Below are positions 23,741-35,399 of a stretch of 64,000 bases of DNA, piece after piece. The notes under the pieces are model-generated. The model worked only from the letters and a program-made list of their open reading frames with translations, made no database searches and had not been told where the DNA came from. The position numbers and the translations under genes were made by a program. Position 1 is the stretch's first letter. Each line of letters begins with the position of its first letter. Origin of the DNA: Lepidodermella squamata (taxonomy: Eukaryota; Gastrotricha); the NCBI GenBank assembly GCA_047495785.1, contig JBLDXI010000009.1:5146001-5210000 (forward strand), given 5' to 3'.

Positions 23741-25194
23741 ATGCTGAGAAGCTCGGCCGTTGATGAAATTTCACCGGTCGAAATGCCTGAAGTCGCCGAG
23801 CAATATATTCATTTCGAGCAGGTAATACATTTTATTTCATAACTCATTTTCTGATCCTTTTTCTTGAAATTCGACTTCATTTTTAGAATAATAGAGCAAA
23901 AAGTCTGCTTGAAAATGAAACTAGACGAAAAATTGCTCGTAGCCTGGTTCGATTCGCCTCGTGTGTCTCTTCCATCTGCGAACGGCGACTAAAAATCCGA
24001 AATGCCGAGGTTCGAACTCTTCGCACAATCAGCCGGTTGCCTGGTTTATTTCTGCCCAAAATCGCCGGAGTCACATGCTCAACTACGAAAATTCGCGACA
24101 TTCCTGTTCGAATCTATCGGCCAGATGGTCAAAATTCGAGAAAAAACGCGAAAAACAAGTCGAATTCCGGCAAATATTCCATGCCAGACGGCGTGCCAAA
24201 ATCCTACGGTTGTGTCATTTATTTCCACGGAGGCGGGTTTTGCCTTTCATCAGCTCGTTCAATTCATAATTTCACCGCTAATTTATGCGCTCAAAGTCAG
24301 GTTATCGTCATTTCAGTCGACTATCGACTAGCCCCGGAAAATCCATTTCCAGCCGGTTTTGAGGATTGCTTGAAAGTTACTCGGGCCATTTTAGACCAAG
24401 TCCCAATTGATGTGTTGCCCGAGTACTACATCGATAGAAATCGAGTGATTCTAGCCGGTGATTGTTGCGGTGGGACTTATGCTATTAGTGTAGCGCTAGA
24501 ATTAGGCCGGAACCCTGCCTCGAAAAAACTCCACGGTCTAGTCGCAATCTGCCCAATTTTACAAGCAATTACCTTCAAGTACATGCCTTCGTACCAAAAA
24601 GTTGATCGAAAATCAATTTCTCGCCTCGATTTTCGGCCTGATTACGATTTGCCACGATTAGCCGGGTCGATACGGTTGGCTAAATTCATTCGAAATGATT
24701 TAATTTTGAAAAATGAGGATTATTCACGATTTTTGAGAATTATTTTCGGCGACGATTTTTCGGTTGAAGTCGATAAAATTATCAAGTCTTTCGACGAAAA
24801 ACTTGCGAATCTAGTGTCAAACTGTCGTTTTTGGCCTCTATTAGCTGATTACGACGAACTAGCCACATTGCCGAGTAGTTTCATGCTACAGGCCTGTGAC
24901 CACGACGCACTGCTGTCTGAGCAACACATTTTTGTCCAGAAGTTGCGTGAAAAAGTCAATAAACCTGTTGAATTTTGTTTACTCGAGTGCGCGGCACATT
25001 GTGAACCTGTTCGCTATTACAACGAGACGCAATCTGCTCGGCTTGGTTTCACTAAACTTGTGCAATTCCTGCGAGATGCAATGGCCCGACCGCCTAACAG
25101 CGACCCTGTGATATCTTCAATTGAAATTCATGTTTCGAGCGTCGAAGAAGTTCAAGCTGAGCTCGATGAAATTGCGCCGCGAGTTTTGGCTTGA
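23741..25194 (+). CDS. HSL-C: HSL-like hydrolase with Ser-to-Cys nucleophile
   Basis: Two exons, 23741-23821 and 23887-25194, give 462 aa. The core is otherwise well preserved: IYFHGGGFCLSSARS, SVDYRLAPENPFPAGFEDC, acid in CDHDAL and base in AAHCEPV. The nucleophile elbow reads LAGDCCGGTYA, where the paralogs have GDSAGGNL, so the codon at 24463-24465 is TGT (Cys) instead of Ser, followed by a second Cys instead of Ala. This could be a thiol-nucleophile hydrolase or an inactive protein. It lacks the internal introns of the other paralogs, including the one before the last catalytic exon, so it has lost introns. A two-codon upstream frame (ATG CAT TGA at 23730-23738) precedes the chosen start by 2 bp. 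The N-terminus is much shorter than in paralogs A, D, E and F. Confidence 0.88.
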
Positions 25195-26853
25195 ACAAAA
25201 TTCTTTTGATTTTTCCAACATTCTCATCTTTTAATCTGTGATACAAACATGGAAAAATTCTAATCTTTTTACTAATTTTTTTAATTTATTAATTTCTTGA
25301 AAATATTTTTTCCAATATTGAAAATCGGCTGGAAAATTATTTTATTAATTTTTTCCATAATGCCATAATTTTTTATTTTTTATTTTTGAAATTAATGAAT
25401 TTGCATAATTGAGGACTCAACTTTATTTTCAATTTTAATTTTAATTACTGAATTATTTTTTCTCTGATTCAATGAAACTCAGAAAACTCTTTTTGAGATC
25501 GCCCAATTTTTCCAGATTTTTCTGTCTAATTTCTGGCCGTATCCTTTCAATTAAAACGAAAGCGATGAAATGTTGATGATTTTGGTCATTTTTTTAGATG
25601 AAGATATTACGCGTAGATACTGCAGAGTATACGTGGAATGTTGCTAGTAATGAGACGTAATCGAAGCGTGATACCTTGCCGGCTGGCCGGGCGCATTGAC
25701 CCCAACCTGCTAGCCTGCATCTCATTAGCCTTTGACAGCCATGCAATCTACGTATGCATGAAACACATCACGCAGGTGCTTGATGCGCGTGCACCTGTTT
25801 GCTTCAAATTGCCGGCTAATGACGGTAATCATTGTTGCATGAAACACCGCCTACACAATGGCTTAATACTGTTTTTTCTCATTAACCCCCATCTTCAAAA
25901 GCCACCGCTATTTTTTACAAATGACAATAAGGCAAGTACGAGCTAACATCCATTATGGCATGTTTATTCCTCGTTTTCGTGGCTATTTTTGCTATTTATT
26001 ATTTCTACCACGTTTTCCTTATTTGTTGTTGCTGTTTTCGTGTCGAACATCGTAATCTGCTTTGCACCCAAGTGCGTGTAGAGTACTGACATTGCCCGGA
26101 CAGATTTTGGATATCTTAGTTGGACAAGATTTTGCTTTTTACGCGCGGACAATTTTGACTTATTTAATGGGACATGTTTCTATTCCGCTTCTTTTCTTAA
26201 TTTTGCAGGATAAAATTGACTTCGTAATTTGAGTCTCTCGCGGAACCAAATTATAAATGAAATCGAACGTACTTTTAATTTGATCTGATTTTTCGAAAAT
26301 TTGTGGGGTATTATTATCATTTGATTAAAATTACGACAAAAGCCTGCTCAACTTAGCTAATTGCTAAATCATCTTAATTTCAAGCTGAATCTCGAGTTGA
26401 TTTGGATTTTTTGAAATATTCGAACATTTTTGTTTGCGCCAAGCTTTGAATTTGATGAATTTGGCTCTGCAACAGGCTATTAGGATCTTTTAAAAGATGC
26501 TCACTTTTTAAATCCTGAAATAGCATTTCACATCGATTGAAGGATTGAAGGATTCCATAATGCATAATGAGAACTAAAAATTATTGAAAAAACCGATAAT
26601 TCCGTGATTATCGTTATAGGCCTCTTGTCTTTATTTCGTTTCATAAAATTGAGGAGAAACTTGCAATGTGTATAATTCCTTGCTAACCTGTAGAACTTGA
26701 TAGATATTCTGACCTTCTCCTTTCTGACCTTCTCCTTTTTCATTTGCGTTACCTATGAGACCCTGGATTTTTTCTTATTTTTCTATTTTGTTTCATAGGC
26801 TTGCGAGGCAATTTAATTAAATTGAATTTTTCTCCTTTCGAACACCGAAAATC
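25195..26853. other. Intergenic region HSL-C to HSL-D
   Basis: 1.66 kb. No gene supported; the frame 25638-25946 has no family signature. A local tandem repeat of CCTTCTCCTTTCTGA type lies at about 26710-26740. An acceptor-like GTTTCATAG ends at about 26799 upstream of the HSL-D start. Confidence 0.5.
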
Positions 26854-29486
26854 ATGACGAACGAATCGACTGGAGACGATAAGCAGCCGCTGGAACCGAG
26901 CGCATCGCCCGAACCCGCGCTGACAACCGCCACCGTCCAGCACCACGAATCGACCACGGACGAAACCGCACCGATTGTCGTGACGATCAGCAGCAACCAG
27001 AACCTAACGGCGCCGGGCCACGAGAAAACGTGCCTGAAATCGCCGACGAAATCCGAACGCTCGCTCGTCCCAGTGCCGACGAACACGACCCAAAAAGCGG
27101 CGATTGTCCCGCCGGCGTCGAAGAAACAGCACCTGGAGCAGCGACTGAGGCGCCACGTGATGTGGGGCGCCATGAATCTAGCCGTGGTCTGCGGGCGCGT
27201 TCTGGCGAAACTCGGCGCGAAAAACGCGGCTCATCTCGCGCTGAGGAAGACGGCCCGGCTAGGCGGGGGCGTTAAGCGCGCCGTTCTACCCGGAATCGCG
27301 CATTCAAAGGTCAGGATTGCCGGCGTGAAGTGCCGCGTCTACTCGCCGGTTGAGGAGAATTCGACCCCGAAGCCCGTGCTGATCTACCTGCACGGCGGCG
27401 GCTGGGTGATTTGCTCGGCGCGGTCTTACCACCCGTTTGCGCTGGGCCTGGCCAGGGACACGGGGGCTATCGTCGTCACGGTCGACTACCGCCTCGCGCC
27501 GGAGAACCCGTACCCGGCCGGCCTGGAGGATTGCCTGGCTGTGACCAAGTCGCTGCTAGAAAACGAAAACGAAGCCCTGCCCGAGGAGTTGAAGGGCAAA
27601 ATCGACCCGGCTCGCGTGGTGCTCGGCGGCGATTCTGCCGGGGGTAACCTGGCCGCCTGCGTCGCGCTCGACCTCATCCGGGCCGGGGATGAGCGCCTGC
27701 ATGCGATAATGCTGGTCTGCCCGGTCCTGCAGGCCATTACTCAGGAGTTCGAGTCATTTCGCAAATTTGGCAAGCACTCAAATGTTGGCATCAGTTGGTT
27801 CCTATCGCAGTACGCGGGTGTTGTGGCGCCGCGGCGGAAGCTGTTACGCTTGATTGACCAGGGCCGGCATATTTCGGATGAAACGAGCCAGAAATTGCGG
27901 GTCAAGTACCTGGCGGTTGCTGACGCGGCGGCGAATCCTGGGCAGAGTCTGGCGCCGGATTCCGGGTGCCAAACCGCCAGTTCTTCGCTGCCGAGCCCGA
28001 ATTCGAACAACCCGGTTGTAGTCGCCGAGGTTGTAAAATCGGCCGCCAGCCCACTGCCAGGTACTGACAACCCGGCGCTGGAGGACGAGAAGGCGGCTAA
28101 GGTGAATGAGGGCGGGCCGTTGGTCGTTACGGCCACGCCAGGTGTTACGGAGGAGACTGGGCACGGCAGTAACGTGGAGACGGAGCAGTTGATTGAAAAG
28201 GGCAGCGATGTGCCGGAGGCGTTGACTGAACTCGCGACAACGGTCCGCGCCTGGCCTCTACTTGCCGAGGATTCGGAACTTGCCAAGGTAAGAAAATATA
28301 TTCATTCAAATGAATTAATTTGACTAAACCAGACCGAGTTTTGGGGTCAAAGTCCGGTTTAAGCAGAGAAAGAAGCCGAGCTTACAGAGGATTTGGCAAT
28401 AGATACCTCAACAATTTTCACATTTTAAATAGGCCAATCATCCTGGATACAGCGTGTCCCAAAAAGCAAGCAAAGAAAATTCACGAAAAGGGATCAAACA
28501 TTTTAAAATGAGATATCTCATTCAATGTGCCAATGTTCAATAAGTCAATGTGCCATTAAGAATATTAATTTACAATGTCACTCACAATGGGATTCAAAAA
28601 AATCCGGAGAAATTTGGCCCAACCAGGTATAATACCGAACCTGTTACCATCGGGGTTTTCCGGGTTTTCTTCGGTAAATTCGTGGATGAAGGATGGAATA
28701 TTCTCACGGTAGGCTTTAATTAAAAAATTCGTACACAAATTTGCAAAATTGAGAAGTAGTACTGCGCAACTTTAGGGACACGCTGTATATATTTATATAA
28801 TTTATGTGGAAATGTATGAATTAATTTTACACGAAAATGACTTTCGCTCAAAATTGTCATGAATGGTTTGAGGTAAAATTGATTGAATTTTGAAATGAAA
28901 TTTTTGCTATTGTCTTTCATTTTAGATTCCACAATTACCTCTTTCATTAACCAAATCAATAAAAATGTTTAGGAGAATATGCAACTTGAATTAACATTTT
29001 GGAAATTTAATTTTCTCATCTTAGTAAGAATATTAGAATTTTGATAAAGTTTTTTGGTTTTTAACCCATTTTCCAAATTATATTGAGGACTTATACGCTC
29101 AACTAATTCTTTCTGTGTGATTAATAAACTAACAGATGCCGATAACTATGGTGCAAGTATGCGCTGAAGATCCCCTACTCGAGGAGGGCCGCATTTTCGC
29201 CGAGCGGCTGAAATCAGCCGGCGCCCGCGATGTCCGCTACTTCTTCCTGCCCCGCGCGCAACACGCCGAGGCAGTTCTACGAAACATGCTGCACTCGAAG
29301 GCGGCGAAGCGCGGCTATGCCGAAATCGTGTCGTTTTTCAAGGACGTGACCGGCCTGGACGCCGAGCACAAGGAACCGACCGGGCACCTGGACGTCGAAC
29401 CAACCACGCCGGCGCCTCTCCAGCCGATCATCGAAGCCATCGATTCGACTAGTCTGGCCAATCAAGCGGAACCGATTACAGCCTAG
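26854..29486 (+). CDS. HSL-D: HSL-like alpha/beta hydrolase with long Ser/Pro-rich insert
   Basis: Exons 26854-28287 and 29136-29486 give 594 aa. All catalytic elements are present: [44 protein letters not shown], acid in CAEDPL and base in AQHAEAV. The N-terminal region (about 95 aa) is polar and Thr/Pro-rich, then comes RRHVMWGAMNLAVVCGRVLA, a hydrophobic/basic segment found in the paralogs. A low-complexity insert of about 90 aa (about 27930-28190) lies between nucleophile and acid, as in HSL-A and at the position of the HSL regulatory module. The exon is strikingly GC-rich and rich in GCC/GGC/CCG codons compared with HSL-B and HSL-C, while the flanks stay AT-rich. An AATAAA is at 29991. 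A TA-flanked MITE sits in the intron. Confidence 0.9.
28450..28785. mobile_element. Non-autonomous TA-flanked MITE in HSL-D intron (Tc1/mariner-like ends)
   Basis: Ends are inverted copies: CAGCGTGTCCCAAAAAG at the left and, read inward from the right, CAGCGTGTCCCTAAAG. Both ends are flanked by TA (28448-28449 and 28786-28787), the target duplication of the Tc1/mariner superfamily. 336 bp, with no coding capacity that I can see. Confidence 0.7.
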
Positions 29487-30968
29487 GAAACTAGATAAAA
29501 ATTCGGACAAAATCGCACTTTTTTGTCATTTTTTGTTAGTCTATATATTGTGTTTTTTAGTCAATCAAATTTTATGAAAATTCAGCTCAAAAAATTGAGT
29601 CATTCCGTGGTACAAAAAACAAAGCAATAACCAGTCACGATTTTGCAACACAATTTTCGCTTCAATTGATGTTTTTTTGATACTCTTCGCCTGTTTTCGA
29701 TTTTACTTCTATTTATTATTAATGCCTTAAGTTGGGTTGTTAACTATCCTGATATTGACGTGTCACTTTGAAATCTCATTCTCGTGGTGTTTTTTTCGAA
29801 TTTTGTGTGTAGTCTATGCAAAACAATTGCCGTCTCTCTATCTTCAATTCTTATTGTTGCTAATACATGTGTATACAATTTAAGTTGGATTCTTCTGTCT
29901 CGGGGACTGCCCTCACGATTCTTCCCCGTCTTGTTGTTGCTGTTTTTTTCATTTTCGCAAAAAAACCAAAATCGAGTCAAGTTTTTACGTAATAAAACAA
30001 ATACACCCAAAAAATTGGTCTGTTTTATTTGATAATATATTTTATTATTTTTTGAAGTTGGCCGGTGGAAGCTGAAATCAGGTAAAAAAAAATGGCACGG
30101 TTAAAAGGCTTGAAATGAGTGGAATAATGTAGCTTTAATTGGCGTGATATTGGAATTTTTAATTAACCTGCTGAATGATAGAGCTAGTAGTACAAACAAT
30201 TAGCAGTAGACTTTCCTGCTCTGTGGTGGCTGACAATTTTTTGCCCTGCTATGTAGCATGCTTTTTCCATAGTCCATGGCAGGAGCCAATTCGCATTCCT
30301 GAGCTTTTCGGCAGAATTTTTCAATATTTTTCACGCTATATTTTTCGTTTTTATTAGGATCGAGGTGTCTTCAAAACTGGAGCTGCTCGAAGCTAGTTCT
30401 CCTAACAAAATGAGTTTTCGGGTTTGTCCGAGCTCAAAACCAAATTTTTCAGAAAATCATATTTTAGTCCTTCGTTTCTGAATCTGGATTTTTTACATGC
30501 GGTCACAAATTTTTTTCAATTGTTGAGAAACACATTTTTTATCTCAGAATTGTCGATTTTTTGCGCCACGTGGCGATTATTCAAAGTGAACACCAACTCG
30601 CTATAATGGGGAAAATTTTCATCCCCGGAATGTTTCTCGAAATATCTCGCGGTTTCGATTTTTTTCAATTTCGACCGGTTTTAAACAGCAATTTTTCGCG
30701 TGTGTGCGTTTGCTCAAGCGTGGCGATCACGCCACTTAGGCGCATGTCAGCTTATACATAGCCACACTCGTAGTATTTAGTTGTCTTGTTGCCGCGCGGT
30801 CCTTATCAGTCTGTGCTGAGGCTGGACTTTGCTCACGATAACAACAGCTGTTCAAACATTACTTCACGCTTCATTGAGCAAAAAATCATATTTTCACGTT
30901 GTTCCTCCCACCGCATCTAGGACATTTGTTTTATTACCTCAAAGTCTGTGATAGTACAAATTAAAAGA
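29487..30968. other. Intergenic region HSL-D to HSL-E
   Basis: 1.48 kb, T-rich, no gene recognised. It holds the HSL-D 3' UTR (AATAAA at 29991-29996) and presumably the HSL-E promoter. Confidence 0.5.
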
Positions 30969-33458
30969 ATGGCAACTACTGCGAACGATGATGACGGCGA
31001 AATTAAGCCGGTTTGCAATGGCAATGGCCATCACCATCATTACCCAGCCGAGCAATCAGCCGACGGTGATTCCGGCGATGAAGACGACCGAATTCGAGCC
31101 GATGCCGAGATAGGCGCTATGTTTGTTATGGACCTGAAAGAAACAGCCGGTGCTGGGTCAGATTCCGAATCAGAACCCGATGACCACGAGGATGAATTGA
31201 CGAAATTAGCCGCTGGGGGAGATGTTCACATCACGCATAAACACCACAAAAAGCATGTCGAGAGGCGAGTACATCGCAGCATAATTTGGGGCTCGATCGC
31301 GTGGTTTCTTGCCGGTGGCCGGTTTTTGTCCAAAATCGGAGTAAAAGGTGCGAAAAACATATTTCAAATTTTGTTATAACTAAAAAAATTGACCAAAAAT
31401 TCTCAAAATTTTCTAAAATAATATGTCGAAATTTCCCTCAAAAAATTCAAAATTTTGTTTCAATTCGAAATTTTTTAAATTTAAATGTTTAATTTTAGGT
31501 GCTCAAATTGGTGCTCTTCGACGCGTTTGCGCAATCAGTGGCGGTTTGCGGCGACCCGAACTTCCCGAGGTGAAATTTTTCAAGGCCCGAATCGCCGGCG
31601 TGAAGTGTCGAATTTTCCGCCCAGCTGACCAGCAACCGGGCACAAAACTACCCGTTGTCATTTATATCCACGGCGGCGGTTGGATAATGTGTACAGCGCG
31701 GACTTACCACGCATTCACGCTTGAATTTTGCCGCGATTTAAAATGCGTCGTTGTTTCGATTGATTACCGATTGGCACCCGAACACCCGTTTCCGAACGGG
31801 TTGGACGACTGTTTAGGCGTGACTCGAGCGATTTTAAGTGCGGATGATAATCCTCATGAGGTCGGACCCGAACTGGCAGGATGGATCGATGTTAAAAAAG
31901 TCATAATCGGAGGCGATTCAGGTAAAAAAAACCCGCAATTTTTCTGCAAATTTTCGAAAAATTAATTTCAATTCAATATTTTCACTTCGAAAATGTCTTC
32001 AAATTTCAAAAATTCGAATTTCAACATTTCTAAATTTAAATTTTTCGTTTTTTTTTCATTTTTCTAAATTTTTTAATTTGTTATAGCCGGTGGAAATTTG
32101 TCTTGCGCAACGGCGCTTGACCTGATTCGCTCGAATGACCTGAGCAATAAGCTCTACGCACTAGTCATGATTTGCCCATCAGTTCAAGCCGTTTCAACGC
32201 GTTTCCAGTCATTTCAAACGTACGGCCGGCATTCAACCGCCAGATCCGGCTGGTTCTTGTCGCTGTACGCCGGGCACAACGACCCAAAAGCTAGGATTGT
32301 CAGCGCGTGTAAACACGGCAAACACGTGCCGGACGATTTTTTGCGGCGATTTAACGAAAAATATGTCGATAATTGGCTGACGAGCGAGGTCGAAAATCCG
32401 TCCGAGCCGCTGGTACCACCGAATGATTTTTCGAACTTGGTGATACCGGCCCATTTTGTTCCTGAGGCAATCACAAAACTGGCGCTATCAGCTCGAGCGT
32501 GGCCAATGTTAGCCAGCGACGAAGACCTGGTCAAGGTAAATAAGCTATAAATTTGGATTTCAATACTCAAAGTCGAAAAAAACTCCCCCTTAGAGCGTAA
32601 TAATTATCGATTACTTTAATCGATACACTTGATTTTCAAAAATCGAAAATAATATCACGATAAAATGCATTCATTAATCGGGTCCTAACAGAAATCTATC
32701 AAGAATTATATTTCACGCCTGAAATGGCCAGAATTATCGAATCGATAGATATTTTTTTTTTCATTATTTTAAGATTTTTTCATTTTACACAGCGCAAATC
32801 GCTCTTTTTTAGATTGCCTCAATCCGAAGGGCTGATTCAGGTTTGAGGGCTCATTTTTGTCTGATAAGGGTCTGTGTCATCGTTAGGCAATATCCGACCC
32901 CCTGCCATAGCACATAGCAATATGCGCAATATGCGCTCATTATCATACTATGAATCATTCTGATGATGAACTCCTTCCTATTATAAGTAGTAGAAGGGCG
33001 TTATCAAGAATAAATTTGAAAATTGAAAATTGAAATAGAGCAAAAATTAGAAAAATTTGATTAAAAATTCTAAATATCGAATAATTTTAAATTTCAAAAA
33101 TAGTAAAAATTTTCCCAATTTTTTCAAATTTTTGTAATTTCTGTCATAATTTTTTCAATAGCTACCACCGACCTTTGTTCAAGCGTGCTCTGACGATACG
33201 CTGAAAGATGAAGATGCAGTTTTTGCCGAGCGATTACGGCGCATCGGCGCCAATGTGCGCTACGCCTACGTGCCGCGGTCGCAGCACTGCGAGCCCGTCT
33301 TCCACAATACGATCCCGACGAAAGCAGCCCGGCTCGGCTACAGTCAAATATGTGCATTCATCCGTGACGTGTTGACACGGCCGATGAGCAAAAAACCGAG
33401 TAAAGCCGATTTATTGGCTAGGCAAACGCCTATTGTAACTACACCGTCTTCGAATTAG
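30969..33458 (+). CDS. HSL-E: HSL-like alpha/beta hydrolase, full catalytic triad
   Basis: Exons 30969-31347, 31499-31921, 32087-32535 and 33162-33458 give 515 aa. The N-terminus is acidic and His-rich (NGHHHHY, DSGDEDD, DDHEDE), followed by HRSIIWGSIAWFLAGGRFLS, a hydrophobic/basic segment. The core shows [44 protein letters not shown] with the intron directly after the catalytic Ser codon region (phase 1), acid in CSDDTL and base in SQHCEPV. It is closest in layout to HSL-F: same intron positions and an identical 449-nt exon 3 length. AATAAA is at 33538-33543, 80 bp after the stop. Confidence 0.92.
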
Positions 33459-35043
33459 ATTGAAAATTTGAGAAAAAACAAGTATATTATACCCGGTTTT
33501 AATGAAATCGTTCATATGAAGACAAGCTTATTGATTGAATAAAAAGCGTCTTTGAACTGTTATATCAGAGCAAATTGTTGAATTTCATCGTGACGATTAG
33601 AAATTTCAAAGCTTCAGAGAGTATTTTACCGCCGTATATTAGAACGTCAAAGTAAATTGGCCTGTGTTTACCTGTAATAATGTTTAGTCTCTACCAATTG
33701 TGTTGATCTCGTCTTTCTCTCGCCGCGTGAACAATTTTCGACCATAATAAAACCAGTGTCATGAATCATAATTGAACATTTCTTTTCAATGCTCTATATT
33801 CTGTGAGATTTCGTCAAATTCTACACATTTATAGGATTGATACCTAACGGTATTCTCAACGGGTAGAAATATCAGTAATGATTCAAAGTACTAGCCGATA
33901 TTGTCATAAACTCATTCCATGTGCATGCGTAACACGCGCCTATGAAGCAAAGGTTCAGCATTGAATCCTCCAGCAGCGAGTCGGTGGGTTTGCATTGTTT
34001 TATAGGCGGAATTTTTTAAAATTCCAGAAATTCGGGACAAGTATCGAAGGTTAGCTGCTCTTGCTGTGAAGAATCTAATTTCCTGAAAAAGTCGTTCAAG
34101 TCAACTTTTTCGAAGCAGTTGTCATGGTTTATATCCGAATGGGAAATGTTTTTTGCAAGTTTTCGATCAGTTCCTTCCTTGTTAAAATAAAAAAAAATAT
34201 TGCCATGTTCCTCTGGAGGAGATCTACCGAATGATAATTGGTTCTTCGTAATCTGATCATTTATTAGAATTCGATGGGTGAAATCTTGAAATATCGGCGG
34301 TATAAGTAATCGCAGGCCTAATAGTCTTTAACATAGGCGATTATACGCCTGCTCGTCTGCGATTATACGACCTGCAGGTCCTGTCCAGCAGTGTTGGCAG
34401 CCAATCGAGCTAGAACTATACGGCATCAAAGACAAGCATAGTATAAAAGGGCGTGGGCGGATAATTCAGTAGAGATCGCCCACTCGCGTGAAAAAGAGTG
34501 TACGCCATGGGCGCCAGATGGTCAGATGATTCATCAACGGCTTGGAGGCAAAGTAAACAAATAATATTCGATTCTTTTATTGTTGGTTCCGATCACAGTT
34601 TAACAACTTTCCAATATCTGTTGATGGCTCCCGATAGGTGACATCCCAACAAGGATTTTCAGTTCTCAAAAAATGTCATCGGTGAAAAAATGTCGAAATC
34701 TTTAGGTCTCATGAAATCAAAAGCATGATGGAGGTTTGGAGTTGCAAGACACTTATCGAGAAAAAAATTAATTTTTCAGCAGAGACAACATGGCATATAA
34801 GGTCAAGGTTGGGCATTGATTATAACATAATTGGCCCCAACACCAAAATAGTATCAGAGTCAACATTGCCTATTAGGTGAGCTCACGCAGCCGCGATGCC
34901 ATTGATGCCGTTGACAGATGAACAAAATAAGCAGAAGAATAATAAGCATTTATATAAAATTTCATCCTAATGTTCAGCTTTTCGCCTTACTCAATGCAAT
35001 CATCTTCTTCCCTTTATTGTAATAATCAACTTCCGTCATCGCA
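33459..35043. other. Intergenic region HSL-E to first PAN-like gene
   Basis: 1.58 kb. Contains the HSL-E polyadenylation signal and a strong core-promoter-like cluster at 34442-34470 (listed separately). No other gene supported. Confidence 0.5.
34442..34470 (+). promoter_or_regulatory. Core-promoter-like TATA box and initiator
   Basis: TATAAAA at 34442-34448 with a TCAGT initiator-like motif at 34466-34470; the spacing of 26 bp from TATA to the initiator A is what a focused RNA polymerase II promoter shows. An ATG in good context (GCCATGG) follows at 34507 and opens a short frame ending in a possible donor (CAAA|GTAAAC). The nearest recognised gene starts at 35044, so this may drive an unrecognised first exon or a transcript reading into the PAN-like gene. 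Confidence 0.4.
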
Positions 35044-35399
35044 ATGGCGGTCAAAATGCTGCTGGTTTTCGCCCTGGCCGTTGGTCGCACCAGTGCTACG
35101 GCGGCTACTAAGTTATTCGAGATTATAATCTGTAAAACTAAGGTTACATTTCGGCATTTCAACTAGCTCTATCCTTGTTCACGCAGCAAAAGCTGAACTG
35201 CAAAGGTCAGCAAGAGCCGACGAATATTGTCCGCAATCTGCGTCTGGCGGGCTGCGCAGATGAATGCTACAAATGGCCCAGTTGTAACGCTTTCATCTTC
35301 GATAGTGCTACGCGGCAATGTCAATTTCTGCCTGACTGCGAGAAAAGTGGATTGATCACAGTGAGCCAGGTTCACTACACCAGAAATATCAGCCAGTAA
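35044..35399 (+). CDS. Small secreted PAN/apple-like Cys-rich protein, copy 1
   Basis: Two exons, 35044-35092 and 35167-35399, give 93 aa. A short hydrophobic signal segment (MAVKMLLVFALAVG) is followed by one compact domain with six Cys (KLNCKG, LAGCADEC, PSCNAFIF, RQCQFLPDC), in the spacing and with the C.AF.FD pattern of PAN/apple domains, which bind proteins or glycans outside cells. The tail VSQVHYT is shared with copy 2. The intron (74 bp) is placed from phase and from the matching intron of copy 2; its donor GTGCTA is weak. The two copies are tandem and also share upstream sequence, so they are a recent duplicate pair lying inside the HSL-like array. Confidence 0.75.

Noticed and set aside
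26817-27173. 118-codon minus-strand frame
   Set aside because: Shadow of HSL-D exon 1 on the other strand.
27741-28286. 181-codon minus-strand frame
   Set aside because: Lies wholly antisense to the GC-rich HSL-D exon. Long antisense frames are expected from its codon use, and it has no motif or splice context.
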